The notes under the pieces were generated by a model. It ran no database searches and had not been told where the DNA came from. It saw only the letters and a list, made by a program, of their open reading frames with translations. Below, in pieces: positions 54,353 through 63,601 of a stretch of 64,000 bases of DNA. This DNA comes from an uncultured Myxococcales bacterium. GTDB lineage: Bacteria > Myxococcota_A > Polyangia > Polyangiales > Polyangiaceae. The translations under genes were made by a program, and so were the position numbers. The stretch is from assembly GCA_937949945.1 (NCBI GenBank), contig CALFEQ010000180.1, positions 1 through 64,000 on the forward strand, given 5' to 3'. Position 1 is the stretch's first letter. Each line of letters begins with the position of its first letter.

Positions 54353-55714
54353 ATGGACACACGTCGGGATCCCCTCGTGACGGCGGCGCCGGAGGGCGGC
54401 GCGGCGATCGAGGGGACGACCTCGAAGATCGGCGACGTCATCGACGGCAAGTACCGCATCCTCGACGTCATCGGCGTCGGCGGCATGGGCGTCGTCGTCG
54501 CCGCGGCGCACGTCTCGCTGGGGCGCAAGGTCGCCATCAAGCTGCTGCGCTCGCAGCTCCTCCAGAACGCCGTCGTCGTCCGGCGGTTCGAGCGCGAGGC
54601 GAAGGCGGCCGCGGCGCTGAAGAGCGAGCACGTCGCGCGCGTCGGCGACGTCGGTCGCCTCCCCGGCGGCGAGCCGTTCATGGTCATGGAGCTCCTCGAG
54701 GGCACGAACCTGGACGATCTCGTCGAGAAGGACGGCCCGCTCGCGCCCGACGTCGCCGTCGACTACGTGCTCCAGGCGTGCGAGGCGATCGCGGAGGCGC
54801 ACGCCATCGGGATCATCCATCGCGACCTCAAGCCCCAGAACCTCTTCCTGACGAGGCGGCTCGACGGCTCGCCGCTCGTGAAGGTGCTCGACTTCGGGAT
54901 CTCGAAGGTACCGAACGAGGACTCCATCCTCACGCGGTCGACCGACGTGATGGGCTCTCCGCTCTACATGGCGCCGGAGCAGCTCCAAGGCGTGCGCCCC
55001 GTGGATGCTCGGAGCGACATCTGGGCGCTCGGAGCGATCCTCTTCCGGCTGCTCACCGGCCGGACGCCGTTCGACGCCGAGACCATGTCACGGCTCATCG
55101 CGCGCGTGCTGAAAGACAAACCCAGGGACATCCGCAAGCTCCGCCCGGACATCCCCGAGGGGCTCGCGGCGGTGATCGAGCGGTGCCTGCGAAAGAATCC
55201 GGCGGAGCGCTGGCCGGACGTCGCCTCGCTCGCGCGCGCGCTCGATCCGTGGTCGACGCTCCGTTCGGTGCGCCCGGCGGAGCGCGTGGTCGCTGCGTCG
55301 AACCGCCCGCCTCGATTCGAGGCCCCGGCGCGCGAGAGCGCGGCTCCCTGGGCGACGCCTCCGCAGGCGTGCGCCCCACCGGACGCGAGCGTCGCGGAGA
55401 AGGCTCGCGGTCGAACGGACCGAACGTCGCGTCGACGCGTAGCGCTGATCCTCGGCGCGGGCGTGCTCTCGATCGCGGGCGTCGGGATCGCCTTCTCGAC
55501 GTGGCACGCAGCGACGCCCGCGAGCACGCCTCGTCTCCCGCCCGCCGCGAGCACCACGTCGGCGAGCACCGAGGGCACGCGCGACGATCCGCCTCCGCCC
55601 GTCGAGGAAGCGCCCGCGCCGGCGGCGTCCTTGGCAGCCAGCACGAGCGCCGCTTCGTCGGCGGCGGCGCCCACCCGGCGCGCGCGCCCGCGCAAGCCCG
55701 GGTCGAAGCCGTAG
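54353..55714 (+). CDS. Transmembrane Ser/Thr protein kinase
   Basis: 453 residues. Kinase domain (about 33-295): DVIGVGGMGVVVAAAHV, VAIKLLRS, catalytic loop IIHRDLKPQNLFLT, metal loop VLDFGISKVP, GSPLYMAPEQLQG and DIWALGAILF. One membrane helix (ALILGAGVLSIAGVGIAFSTW, about 373-393) is followed by a Pro/Ser/Ala-rich extracytoplasmic tail ending in basic residues. It sits alone, next to lipoprotein genes, rather than with the kinase cluster at 39.9-45.8 kb. Confidence 0.95.
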   Translation: MDTRRDPLVTAAPEGGAAIEGTTSKIGDVIDGKYRILDVIGVGGMGVVVAAAHVSLGRKVAIKLLRSQLLQNAVVVRRFEREAKAAAALKSEHVARVGDVGRLPGGEPFMVMELLEGTNLDDLVEKDGPLAPDVAVDYVLQACEAIAEAHAIGIIHRDLKPQNLFLTRRLDGSPLVKVLDFGISKVPNEDSILTRSTDVMGSPLYMAPEQLQGVRPVDARSDIWALGAILFRLLTGRTPFDAETMSRLIARVLKDKPRDIRKLRPDIPEGLAAVIERCLRKNPAERWPDVASLARALDPWSTLRSVRPAERVVAASNRPPRFEAPARESAAPWATPPQACAPPDASVAEKARGRTDRTSRRRVALILGAGVLSIAGVGIAFSTWHAATPASTPRLPPAASTTSASTEGTRDDPPPPVEEAPAPAASLAASTSAASSAAAPTRRARPRKPGSKP

Positions 55715-55821
55715 GACGTCGCGCGCACCGCTCTGAAATTTGCGAGCGCACGGCGTTCCGCCCCCAGTTTCATTTGCCGAACCTTCGCCTGGTGCTAGCG
55801 CGCCCGCCGAGGAGAGAGTTC

Positions 55822-56886
55822 ATGCTTTTCCGTGCGCGCGCTCACCGGGCCCTTGCGTCCTTCCTTCTTGCCTCCGTCGCCGCCTGCGCGGCTCCCTCCG
55901 AAGAGGCGGCCAGCGACGAGGCCGAAATCCGAAAGCGGATCAACCCGTCGTCGGGCAGCGCCGCGTTCGAGCTGAAGAAGCCTGCGTGGTACACGGACGG
56001 GTTCTCGTCGGAGTTCTCCTTCGACGGCATCAAGATCGCGTTCGACAAGCGCTACGAGCGTACGCCGGGCACCTACTCGCTGAAGTCGGGCGTCCTCGTC
56101 TCGCCGGAGCACTACCGCTTCGGGATGAGCCGCTCGTCGATGGAGATGCAGGTGCCGCTCGAGCTCGGCATGATCTCCGTCTACGAGCCCGCCGGCCTCG
56201 TCATCCGATACGACCGGCCGATCAACGCCGGCAAGAACGCGATCGTGGGAACCCGCGACGGCGTGCAGGCGATCGTCCTCCGCAACGACGAGCTCGCGTC
56301 CAAGCCGGAGGGCTACGCCGTCGCGATGTTCGACGGCCGATACACGATCGGGTCGTCCGCTCAGGACTCGTACGCGTTCGAGGTCGCGGAGGGCGAGAAG
56401 AAGGAAATCCTCCTGCCGACGGCGACCCTCGACTTCGACTACGAGAGCATCGACCCCGAGTTCCCGGGCACCGTGACGTGCCTGAGCGTCACCCACGCCG
56501 CCGAGAACTCTCGGGTCGAACGGGTGAGCGAGAAGCTTCCCGTCGCGCGTGACCGCCGGTACGTCGTGCCGGCCGGCGATCACGCGAAGCTCCGCGTGAA
56601 CGCGTGCGGGCAGTCCCGTGTCCTCGATCTCGCGCCCGGCGCGGCGCACACGATCACGCTCCACCGCCTCGAGGTGAACGACGTCGACGTCGTCGATCCG
56701 GACGGCCAGCATCGCATCGTGCGAGGAAGGTTCACCGTCCAGCGGAAGAACGAGGACGGGAGCTACACGACCGTGATCTCGAATCAGCCGACGCACACGG
56801 GCGTCGACCTCACGGACGGGACGTACCGCGTGACCTCGACAGCGCCACACGCTCCGCCGCACGTGCAAGAGATCACGTTCCCCTGA
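55822..56886 (+). CDS. Lipoprotein with carboxypeptidase-regulatory-like beta domains
   Basis: A 354-residue product with GGAGAG before ATG 55822 and a lipobox (LASVAAC, Cys22). The body is beta-rich with no catalytic motif: SSEFSFDGIKIAFDKRY, PLELGMISVYEPAGLVIRYD, GVQAIVLRNDELASKPEGY. The C-terminal part (GVDLTDGTYRVTSTAPHAPPH) resembles an Ig-like or PEGA-type repeat. It likely binds something at the envelope. Function unknown. Confidence 0.75.
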   Translation: MLFRARAHRALASFLLASVAACAAPSEEAASDEAEIRKRINPSSGSAAFELKKPAWYTDGFSSEFSFDGIKIAFDKRYERTPGTYSLKSGVLVSPEHYRFGMSRSSMEMQVPLELGMISVYEPAGLVIRYDRPINAGKNAIVGTRDGVQAIVLRNDELASKPEGYAVAMFDGRYTIGSSAQDSYAFEVAEGEKKEILLPTATLDFDYESIDPEFPGTVTCLSVTHAAENSRVERVSEKLPVARDRRYVVPAGDHAKLRVNACGQSRVLDLAPGAAHTITLHRLEVNDVDVVDPDGQHRIVRGRFTVQRKNEDGSYTTVISNQPTHTGVDLTDGTYRVTSTAPHAPPHVQEITFP

Positions 56887-57138
56887 CGTCCGGCGACCGC
56901 GCTCGTCGCTTCGTCGCGCAGGCCCTCGAGCCACGTTGCAGCCGGAGGCGTCGCTCGAACACCACACCCGCGTCCACGCGGAACCTCGGCCCGATACACG
57001 CGTGATGCGTCGCCAGCACGCGGCTGGCAGCTCTCTTGCCGAGGCACGGCCGCGACTTCGTCGCGCCGTCGTGACGCTCGGACGTTCGACAGCCGCGGAG
57101 GTCCTTTCTTCACTTCGACATCGGGATACGCCGTCGGC

Positions 57139-58374
57139 GTGAAGACGAAGGGCGGACATGTCTACGTCGCGGCGTGCACTTCGCTCGCCGTCCTGGACCT
57201 CGCGACGAGCACCGTCGTCGCGCAGACGTGGACGCCTCGTGCCACGGACGGCAAGGTGCTCGTGGCCCCGGCGAAGGACGTCGAGATCGTCGGCGACGTC
57301 GCGTTCGTCGCCGCCGGCCGACACGGCGCGGTCGCCATCGACGTCGCGGCACCGGCGCAACCGAAGGTCCTCGGCAACTGCACGCGGCCCGAGCCGTCGT
57401 TCTACGCGAGCGGCGTCCGTGCGGAGAACGGGAAGCTCTACGTCGCAAACGGTGAGTGGGGCATCCTCCCGATCGACGTCGCCGAGCCCGCGCAGGCTTG
57501 CACGACGCTCACCTCGCAAGCGCCTCCCGTCGACCCGGGCACGTCGTGCAGCGGAGAGGCGCCGTGGGAGGTGCTTCCGTGGGAGCAGATCTGGACGCCT
57601 CCGCCTCCGGCGAAGGATCCGATCCCGGTGCTGCCCGCGGGCGACCGCGTCTTCGCGTTCGGCGATGCGCGACGCATCGGCCCCCGCGCCGTCGACGTCC
57701 GCACCGCGGGAATGGCGCTCCCGCTCGTCGCGCGGTACGACGAGCCGCGCCGGCTCGTGGGGATCGCGGCGTCCGGCTCCCGAATCGTCGCCATCGGGCC
57801 GCGCGGAGGGCTCTTCCGCGAGGAGGGAGGCGCGCTCGTGCGTACGCCGTCCGACGACGAAGCGACCTTCCGCGCCGCGACCGCGGTCGCGTTCACGAAC
57901 GACGGACGCTGGGTCGCCGCCACGAACCGCAAGGTCTTCGTCGAAGGACGTCCGGCGCCGCTTCCGGTCGCGAACGGCGACGTGCACGCGATCACGCCCG
58001 TCGGAACGTCGAGCGTCGTGCTCGCCTCGAAGACCGTCCTCGAGATCGCCGACGTCGTCGAGGGGACCGTCCGCAAGCTGAGCGCACCGACCTGGCACCT
58101 GCCGCTGTCGATCGCGTCCGGCCCCGACGGCGCGATCTGGGCGGCCGCCCCCGAGTGGACGAGGGCCGTGCGTCTCTCGGCGAACGGCACCGGCCTCGCC
58201 GAGCTCGCGCCTCAAGGCAGGGGCGGGCTCGCGACGACGCTCCTCGGGCCGAACGCGCGCCTCACCATCGACCCGGAGACGCTCCCCAAGGGGCCGGTCG
58301 AGATCCGCGCGATCGCGCGGGACGAGGCCGGCAACGCGAGCCCGGCGGCGAGCGTGACCGTCTTCGTGCGCTGA
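57139..58374 (+). CDS. LVIVD-repeat beta-propeller protein, probably 5'-truncated
   Basis: From GTG 57139, 411 residues of beta-propeller-like repeats of LVIVD type: GHVYVAACTSLAVLDLAT, DVAFVAAGRHGAVAIDVAAPAQP, GKLYVANGEWGILPIDVAEPAQ, then irregular blades and a C-terminal Ig-like segment (IRAIARDEAGNASPAASVTVFV). Relatives normally start with a signal peptide. Here the frame is open back to the previous stop at 56886 but has no ATG, GTG or TTG, and the upstream sequence (TSTSGYAVGV) already reads like a blade. So the gene may be an N-terminal deletion remnant or start at an unusual codon. Confidence 0.55.
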   Translation: MKTKGGHVYVAACTSLAVLDLATSTVVAQTWTPRATDGKVLVAPAKDVEIVGDVAFVAAGRHGAVAIDVAAPAQPKVLGNCTRPEPSFYASGVRAENGKLYVANGEWGILPIDVAEPAQACTTLTSQAPPVDPGTSCSGEAPWEVLPWEQIWTPPPPAKDPIPVLPAGDRVFAFGDARRIGPRAVDVRTAGMALPLVARYDEPRRLVGIAASGSRIVAIGPRGGLFREEGGALVRTPSDDEATFRAATAVAFTNDGRWVAATNRKVFVEGRPAPLPVANGDVHAITPVGTSSVVLASKTVLEIADVVEGTVRKLSAPTWHLPLSIASGPDGAIWAAAPEWTRAVRLSANGTGLAELAPQGRGGLATTLLGPNARLTIDPETLPKGPVEIRAIARDEAGNASPAASVTVFVR

Positions 58375-58426
58375 ATCGAGACGCGATGAAGGAAATGCGC
58401 CCCTCGCCCGAATACGGGGCGAGCGG

Positions 58427-60511
58427 ATGCGTCGCCTCTCGGTCCTGACACTCCTCTTCTCGCTCCCAGCGGGCCTCGCGCGGGCGGAGCCGCCCGCCGA
58501 GGCCCCGACCGCGCCGAACGACACGGGCGGCGCGGACGTGCAGCCGCAGGAAGAGCCCGAGGAGGTCAAGGTCCACGGCGCCCATCGCGAGATCGGTCGC
58601 ACGACGATGTCGGCCCGGGACGTGCGCGAGATCCCGGGCGCCTTCGGCGATCCGTTCCGAGCCGTCGAGGTCGTCCCGGGCATGACGCCGCTCTCGAGCG
58701 GCCTCGCGTACTTCTTCGTGCGTGGCGCGCCGCCGAACAACAACGGCTACTTCCTCGACGGCGTGCGCGTCCCGCAGCTCTTCCACGTCGGGCTCGGGCC
58801 GGGCGTCATCCATCCAGGGCTCGTCGAACGTGTCGAGCTCCACCCCGGCGCGGCGCCCGTCCGCTACGGGCGTGTGAGCGGCGGAGTGATCTCCGGCTAC
58901 GCCCGCGAGCCAGCGACCGAGCTCCACGGCGAGGCGAGCCTCCGGCTCGTCGACGTCGGCGCGCTCGTGGAGTCGCCGTTCGCCGAGGGCCGAGGGACGG
59001 CGCTCGCCGCGGCTCGGTACGGTTATCCGGGTCCCATCGTCGGGTTGTTCTCCGACGTCGATCTCGCCTACTGGGACTACCAGACGCGCGCGACGTGGAG
59101 CCTGACCGAGAAGGATCGGCTCGGCGTCTTCGCGTTCGGAGCGCACGATCGCCTCTCGCGCATCGAGGGAAACGGTCAGAGGGTCGACGACTTCGTCTCG
59201 GACTTCCACCGAGTCGACCTGCGATGGGATCGCGCGATCGAGGACGGCCGCTCGCGCCTCGCCGCGACGCTCGGCTACGACTCTCGAGGGGCCGCCTTCG
59301 ACGCGAACGTCGCGCCCACCCATCTCCGGAACCGCTCGGCGGCCCTCCGCTACGAGCTCGAGAAGCAGCTCGCGGCCTCGGTCCGCCTCCGTACCGGCGC
59401 CGATGCGCGGATCGACGCCTACGGCCTCGAACAGGCGCCGCCGGTGAATCGGATGCAGATCGTCGTCCCATCGGACGTCGATCCTCCGCCCACGAACGTC
59501 GATGCCGGCGTCCATGCAGACGTCGTCTGGAGGCTCGCGCCGCGCGTCGAGATGGTGCCCGGGGCGCGCTTCGACGTGTACTCGTCGAGGCGAGCCGGCG
59601 AGAACGTCACGCTGCCGGCGGTCGACCCGCGCATCTCGACGCGCGTCACGCTCGCGCGATCGGTCGCGTGGCTCTCGACGGTCGGGCTCGCTCACCAGTA
59701 CCCGGCGCTCCGCGTCGGCGGCGTCCACGGCATGCTCCTGAGCGGCGCCGGCTTCCCGCGCGGCGTCCGCCAGCTCCAGAGAGCCGGCAAGGTGAGCCAA
59801 GGCGTCGAGCTCGGACTCCCGAGCGAGATCACGCTCACCGCGACCGGATTCCTGTCGGGTTGGTCGGGCATGACGGACGTCACCACGGCGTGCATGCAGA
59901 TCGAGCCGCCGCAGCGACCGAGGGCGGAGGACGGACCGATCCCTCCGACCTATGCATGCCCGAGCGGCGCTCCGGTCCGCGGCCGTGCGTACGGCGTCGA
60001 GCTCCTCGTGCGGCGGTCCTTCGCGAAGCGCCTCGCCTTCTGGCTCTCGTACACGCTCTCGCGCTCGGAGCGAGAGATGCGCTTTCTGACGTTCGAGGGC
60101 GTCGACGCGGTGGCGACCGTGCCGAGCGAGTTCGATCGCACGCACGTCCTCAACGCGATCTTCGCCTACGACCTCGGACGGCGATGGCGCGCCGGCAGCC
60201 GCTTCGTCTTCTACACCGGGGCCCCCTACTCGCAGCTCTCCGGGACGCTGCCGGTCCCTCCATACCACGCCTACCGCGACCCGCCGTTCTTCCGGCTCGA
60301 CGTCCGCCTCGAGAAGCGGTGGCGCATCGGCGAGAAGGGAACGATGGCCTTCGTCTTCGAGGGGCAGAACGTCACGTTGAGCACGGAGGCGACGGGCCTC
60401 GGGACCGACTGCCAGGGGAGGATCACGGGCGCGACGTACACGACCGAGTGCAAGCGAGCTACGCTGGGTCCCGTCACGATACCGAGCATCGGGGTCGAGG
60501 CCTTCTTCTGA
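58427..60511 (+). CDS. TonB-dependent outer-membrane receptor (surface-signalling operon)
   Basis: A 694-residue receptor: signal peptide ending LARAEP, a TonB-box-like EEVKVHG, plug domain (VREIPGAFGDPFRAVEVVPGM, YFFVRGAPPNNNGYFLDGV, VELHPGAAPVRYGRVSGGVISG) and a beta-barrel finishing with IGVEAFF, an aromatic C-terminus. There is no N-terminal STN signalling domain. It is the first gene of a tight operon: the next gene starts 10 bases later, and the following two overlap by four bases each. The products probably form a regulated uptake system. Confidence 0.9.
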   Translation: MRRLSVLTLLFSLPAGLARAEPPAEAPTAPNDTGGADVQPQEEPEEVKVHGAHREIGRTTMSARDVREIPGAFGDPFRAVEVVPGMTPLSSGLAYFFVRGAPPNNNGYFLDGVRVPQLFHVGLGPGVIHPGLVERVELHPGAAPVRYGRVSGGVISGYAREPATELHGEASLRLVDVGALVESPFAEGRGTALAAARYGYPGPIVGLFSDVDLAYWDYQTRATWSLTEKDRLGVFAFGAHDRLSRIEGNGQRVDDFVSDFHRVDLRWDRAIEDGRSRLAATLGYDSRGAAFDANVAPTHLRNRSAALRYELEKQLAASVRLRTGADARIDAYGLEQAPPVNRMQIVVPSDVDPPPTNVDAGVHADVVWRLAPRVEMVPGARFDVYSSRRAGENVTLPAVDPRISTRVTLARSVAWLSTVGLAHQYPALRVGGVHGMLLSGAGFPRGVRQLQRAGKVSQGVELGLPSEITLTATGFLSGWSGMTDVTTACMQIEPPQRPRAEDGPIPPTYACPSGAPVRGRAYGVELLVRRSFAKRLAFWLSYTLSRSEREMRFLTFEGVDAVATVPSEFDRTHVLNAIFAYDLGRRWRAGSRFVFYTGAPYSQLSGTLPVPPYHAYRDPPFFRLDVRLEKRWRIGEKGTMAFVFEGQNVTLSTEATGLGTDCQGRITGATYTTECKRATLGPVTIPSIGVEAFF

Positions 60512-60521
60512 GGGGACGACG

Positions 60522-61499
60522 ATGGAGAAGCTCGCGGTCATCTTCGTCTCGGTCGTGACGGCGACGCTGCTGCTCGCGACGCCGCGGCTCGCGAGCGCCT
60601 GCAGGCTGTCGGTCGACGCCGAGCCGCGTGTGGTCGCGCGATGGCCGGATCTCCCGGAGCGTGTTCGCTCCGCCTTCGAAGGTCGCGACGACATCGACGC
60701 GTGCGCCCGCGTGAAGGTCGCGCTCCGCACGCGGTTCCACGTCGAGGTCACGCTGCCGGACGGACGCGTCGCCGAGCGGGTGGTCCCGGACGTCGAAGAC
60801 GTCGTGCCGGTCCTCGAGGCGCTCCTGGTCGTGCCCGAGTCGAAGGCGAGGACGAGCGAGGCCGACGTCGAAGCGGAACCGTCCGTGGAGACGCCGCCCG
60901 TCTTCGCCTCGCCGCCGACCGTGGTCGTCGCACCGAGCGAGGCACCCGCCGCCGCCGACGGCGGCGCCGTGCAGCGTGACACGGGCGGCGACGATCGAAG
61001 GATCCGGCTCGAGCTCTCCGCCTCGGCCGGCGCGAGGACCGGCGGCGGTCCCGTGGGCCTCGGCCTCGGCCTCCTCGGATTCGCGGACGTGTCCGGATGG
61101 CTCGCCGGGCTCGGAGGCCGGGCGGATCGCTACACGAGCATCGACGCGTCGATGACGGGGATCGAGCTCGCGGCGCTCGGCGGACGTCGGATCCGATGGG
61201 GCGAGACCGTGGCGGTCGATCTCGTCGCGGGCCCTGCCCTGCTGCTCCTCCGAACCGGCGACGATCGCGAAGAAGTCGCGCGCCGCGCGAACGGACCGCA
61301 CGAGCCTGCGCTGGAAGATCCGATCACCTCCGTACGCGTCGTGGCGACCGCGAGGCTGCATTTCGGCATGCGCTCGGCGTTCCGCACGTTCGTCGGCATC
61401 GACGCCGAGGTGGGGCCGAGCACGGTCGGTCCTCCGTCGCGTGGGCTGCCGGTCGCGATGCTCGGCGTCGCGCTCGGCGTGACCGTGGGGGCGCGATGA
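60522..61499 (+). CDS. Outer-membrane or periplasmic protein of the ECF operon
   Basis: A 325-residue product with GAGGGGA before ATG 60522, a signal peptide ending LASAC, a domain with paired Cys (ACRLSV, DACARV), a Pro/Glu/Ala linker and a C-terminal half of alternating hydrophobic strands (LELSASAGARTGGGPVGLG, GVALGVTVGAR) that resembles a small outer-membrane barrel. Its stop overlaps the sigma-factor start (ATGA at 61496-61499). No family is recognised. Confidence 0.75.
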   Translation: MEKLAVIFVSVVTATLLLATPRLASACRLSVDAEPRVVARWPDLPERVRSAFEGRDDIDACARVKVALRTRFHVEVTLPDGRVAERVVPDVEDVVPVLEALLVVPESKARTSEADVEAEPSVETPPVFASPPTVVVAPSEAPAAADGGAVQRDTGGDDRRIRLELSASAGARTGGGPVGLGLGLLGFADVSGWLAGLGGRADRYTSIDASMTGIELAALGGRRIRWGETVAVDLVAGPALLLLRTGDDREEVARRANGPHEPALEDPITSVRVVATARLHFGMRSAFRTFVGIDAEVGPSTVGPPSRGLPVAMLGVALGVTVGAR

Positions 61500-62074
61500 C
61501 CGCTCGACGCGCGAAGGCCGAAGCGCTTCAAGCGACCGACGCGGAGCTTCTCGCGCGCGTGGCGAGCGGCGAGATCGGCGCGCTCGGCGAGCTCTACGAT
61601 CGCCATCAGGCATCGGTCCGACGTTTCGTCGATCGGGCGACGGGAGGCGCCGAGGACGTCGACGATCTCGTTCACCAGACGTTCCTCGCCGCGGCCAAGA
61701 GCGCCGCCAAGTACGACGGCCGTCCGTCGTGCCGGCCGTGGCTCCTCGGCATCGCCGTGCAGCACCTGAAGCGCCGGCGCCAGTCGTTCGCCCACCTCCT
61801 GTCCGTGCTCGGGTCGCTCCGCATCGGACGCTCGGCGACCATCGATCCTCGCTCGAGCCTCCACGCGCGGACCGACGTCGATCGCGCGCTCGCGAAGCTC
61901 TCCGAGGCCAAGCGCGTCACGTTCCTGATGGCGGAGGTCGAAGGCTTCACGTGCGCCGAGATCGCGGAGGCGCTCGGGATCCCGGTCGGCACCGTGTGGA
62001 CCCGTCTCCACGCTGCGCGGCGCGAGCTTCGTGCGGCGCTCGGCGATCCGAGCATCGGAGAGGAGGGCGCATGA
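61496..62074 (+). CDS. ECF-type RNA polymerase sigma factor
   Basis: A 192-residue sigma factor. Region 2 is LGELYDRHQASVRRFVDRATGG with EDVDDLVHQTFLAAAKSA; region 4 is RVTFLMAEVEGFTCAEIAEALGIPVGTVWTRLHAARRELR. The start overlaps the upstream stop and the stop overlaps the ATG of the anti-sigma gene, so all three are coupled. It would direct transcription of envelope genes, probably including this operon, once released by the downstream anti-sigma protein. Confidence 0.93.
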   Translation: MTARRAKAEALQATDAELLARVASGEIGALGELYDRHQASVRRFVDRATGGAEDVDDLVHQTFLAAAKSAAKYDGRPSCRPWLLGIAVQHLKRRRQSFAHLLSVLGSLRIGRSATIDPRSSLHARTDVDRALAKLSEAKRVTFLMAEVEGFTCAEIAEALGIPVGTVWTRLHAARRELRAALGDPSIGEEGA

Positions 62075-63087
62075 GCAAGAACGCTTGTCCCCGTCTCTTC
62101 GAGGTCGAGGCGATGCGCGACGGCCGGCTCGGCGACGCGGAGCGCGCGAGCTTCGAGCGCCACCTGCGAACCTGCACGGCATGCACGCGCGAGGCCGAGG
62201 CGCTCGAGGCGCTCGCTCGAGCGGTGCGCGCGAGCGCCGGCGCGCACGAGGACGAGCTCCACGTCCGGCGCGAGCGAAACCGGTTGCTCGCTGCATTCGA
62301 CCGAGAGCTCGTGCGCGACCGCCGCGCTCCGCGGCGCTGGTGGATCGCCGCAGCCGGCGTCGCGATCGTCGCCGGCACGCTCGCCGCGTGGCGCGTGTCG
62401 ATCGGCTCCGTGCCGAGCGCTCCGCCCGATCCGTCCCCGCCTCTGGCTTCGGCGATCATCGAAGCGAACGACGCCGCCCTCTATTCGAGGCAGGTCGAAG
62501 GCCGCCGCGAGCGGATCGTGCTCCAGCGCGGAGAGCTCCGGATCCGCATCACGCACCCACCTGGCCACGAGGGTGGCGCTCTCGTCGTGAGCCTTCCCGA
62601 CGGCGAGCTCGAGGACGTCGGGACCACGTTCACCGTGGCCGCCGCGGAAGACCGGACGACGCACGTCGCGGTCGACGAGGGGAGCATCGTCCTGCGCCTC
62701 CGCGATCGACCTCCCATCGTGCTTCGCGCGGGCGAGACGTGGCGCGCGGAGCTCCGCCCTCCTCCGTCCTCCACGCCGTCCCCCACGCCGACACCCGCGC
62801 CCTCCCCCAGCGCGGTCCCGTCGCCGCCAGCGGCCGACGCGTCGAAGGACTTCCGCGACGCGATGGCCGCGCTCGCGGCCGGCGATCATCGAGGCGCCGC
62901 GGCACGCTTCGCGCGGTTCCTCGACACGCACCCGCGCGATCCGCGCGCGGAGGACGCCGCCTACCTGCGCGTGGTGGCGCTCCACCGCGCCGGCGCCGTG
63001 GACGAGACGAAGGCAGCCGCGCGCTTCTACCTCGAGCGCTACCCATCCGGGTTCCGTCGCGCCGAGGTCGAGCAGCTCGTGGAGTAG
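62071..63087 (+). CDS. Anti-sigma factor with zinc finger, FecR and TPR domains
   Basis: A 338-residue inner-membrane regulator. The N-terminus has a zinc-finger anti-sigma motif with the spacing His31, Cys35, Cys38 (FERHLRTCTACTRE), then a membrane helix (WWIAAAGVAIVAGTLAAW, about 91-108) and a periplasmic FecR domain (VVSLPDGELEDVGTTFTV, VDEGSIVLRLRD, VLRAGETW). A Pro/Ser/Thr linker leads to a C-terminal tetratricopeptide-like unit (ALAAGDHRGAAARFARFL). GGAGAGGAGG precedes ATG 62071. It would hold the ECF factor inactive until a signal arrives. Confidence 0.9.
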   Translation: MSKNACPRLFEVEAMRDGRLGDAERASFERHLRTCTACTREAEALEALARAVRASAGAHEDELHVRRERNRLLAAFDRELVRDRRAPRRWWIAAAGVAIVAGTLAAWRVSIGSVPSAPPDPSPPLASAIIEANDAALYSRQVEGRRERIVLQRGELRIRITHPPGHEGGALVVSLPDGELEDVGTTFTVAAAEDRTTHVAVDEGSIVLRLRDRPPIVLRAGETWRAELRPPPSSTPSPTPTPAPSPSAVPSPPAADASKDFRDAMAALAAGDHRGAAARFARFLDTHPRDPRAEDAAYLRVVALHRAGAVDETKAAARFYLERYPSGFRRAEVEQLVE

Positions 63088-63146
63088 GCGCCAAAGCCCT
63101 TCGCCTCTGCTCCGTCGGGCGCTATGACGAGCGCGGCGTCCACGAA

Positions 63147-63572
63147 ATGAGCAAGCACTTGGCACTATTGGGTCGACTCGAGCCTTGGGCGTACGCCGCG
63201 CTCCGGATCGTCGCCGGCGCAGCGTTCTCCTTCCACGGGATGCAGAAGATCTTCGGGTGGGCGGCGAAGAACCCGACGCCGGCGTTCGGCTCGCAGCTCT
63301 GGTTCGGCGGGATCATCGAGCTCGTGTGCGGCACCTTGATCGCGCTCGGCCTGTTCGCTCGGCCGGCGGCGTTCCTCGCTTCGGGCACGATGGCGGTGGC
63401 GTACGTGCAGTTCCACTGGAAGCTCGCGTTCGCCGAGTACAAGTGGCTGCCGGCGATCAACCGCGGCGAGCTCGCGCTCGTCTACTGCTTCCTCTTCCTC
63501 TTCTTCTTCACCCGCGGCGCAGGCGCCGCGTCGCTCGACGCTCGGCTCGCCCGCCGGCGGACGCCGAGCTGA
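63147..63572 (+). CDS. DoxX-family membrane protein
   Basis: A 141-residue membrane protein of the DoxX family with four helices: LRIVAGAAFSFHGMQKIFGW, FGGIIELVCGTLIALGLF, AFLASGTMAVAYVQFHW and ELALVYCFLFLFFFTRGAG. The family is linked to redox and thiosulfate metabolism or envelope stress, without a fixed reaction. It starts about 60 bases after the anti-sigma gene on the same strand, so it may be part of the regulon or an independent gene. Confidence 0.85.
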   Translation: MSKHLALLGRLEPWAYAALRIVAGAAFSFHGMQKIFGWAAKNPTPAFGSQLWFGGIIELVCGTLIALGLFARPAAFLASGTMAVAYVQFHWKLAFAEYKWLPAINRGELALVYCFLFLFFFTRGAGAASLDARLARRRTPS

Positions 63573-63601
63573 GGCCGGGCGCCGACCGAGCACTATCCGC
63601 G

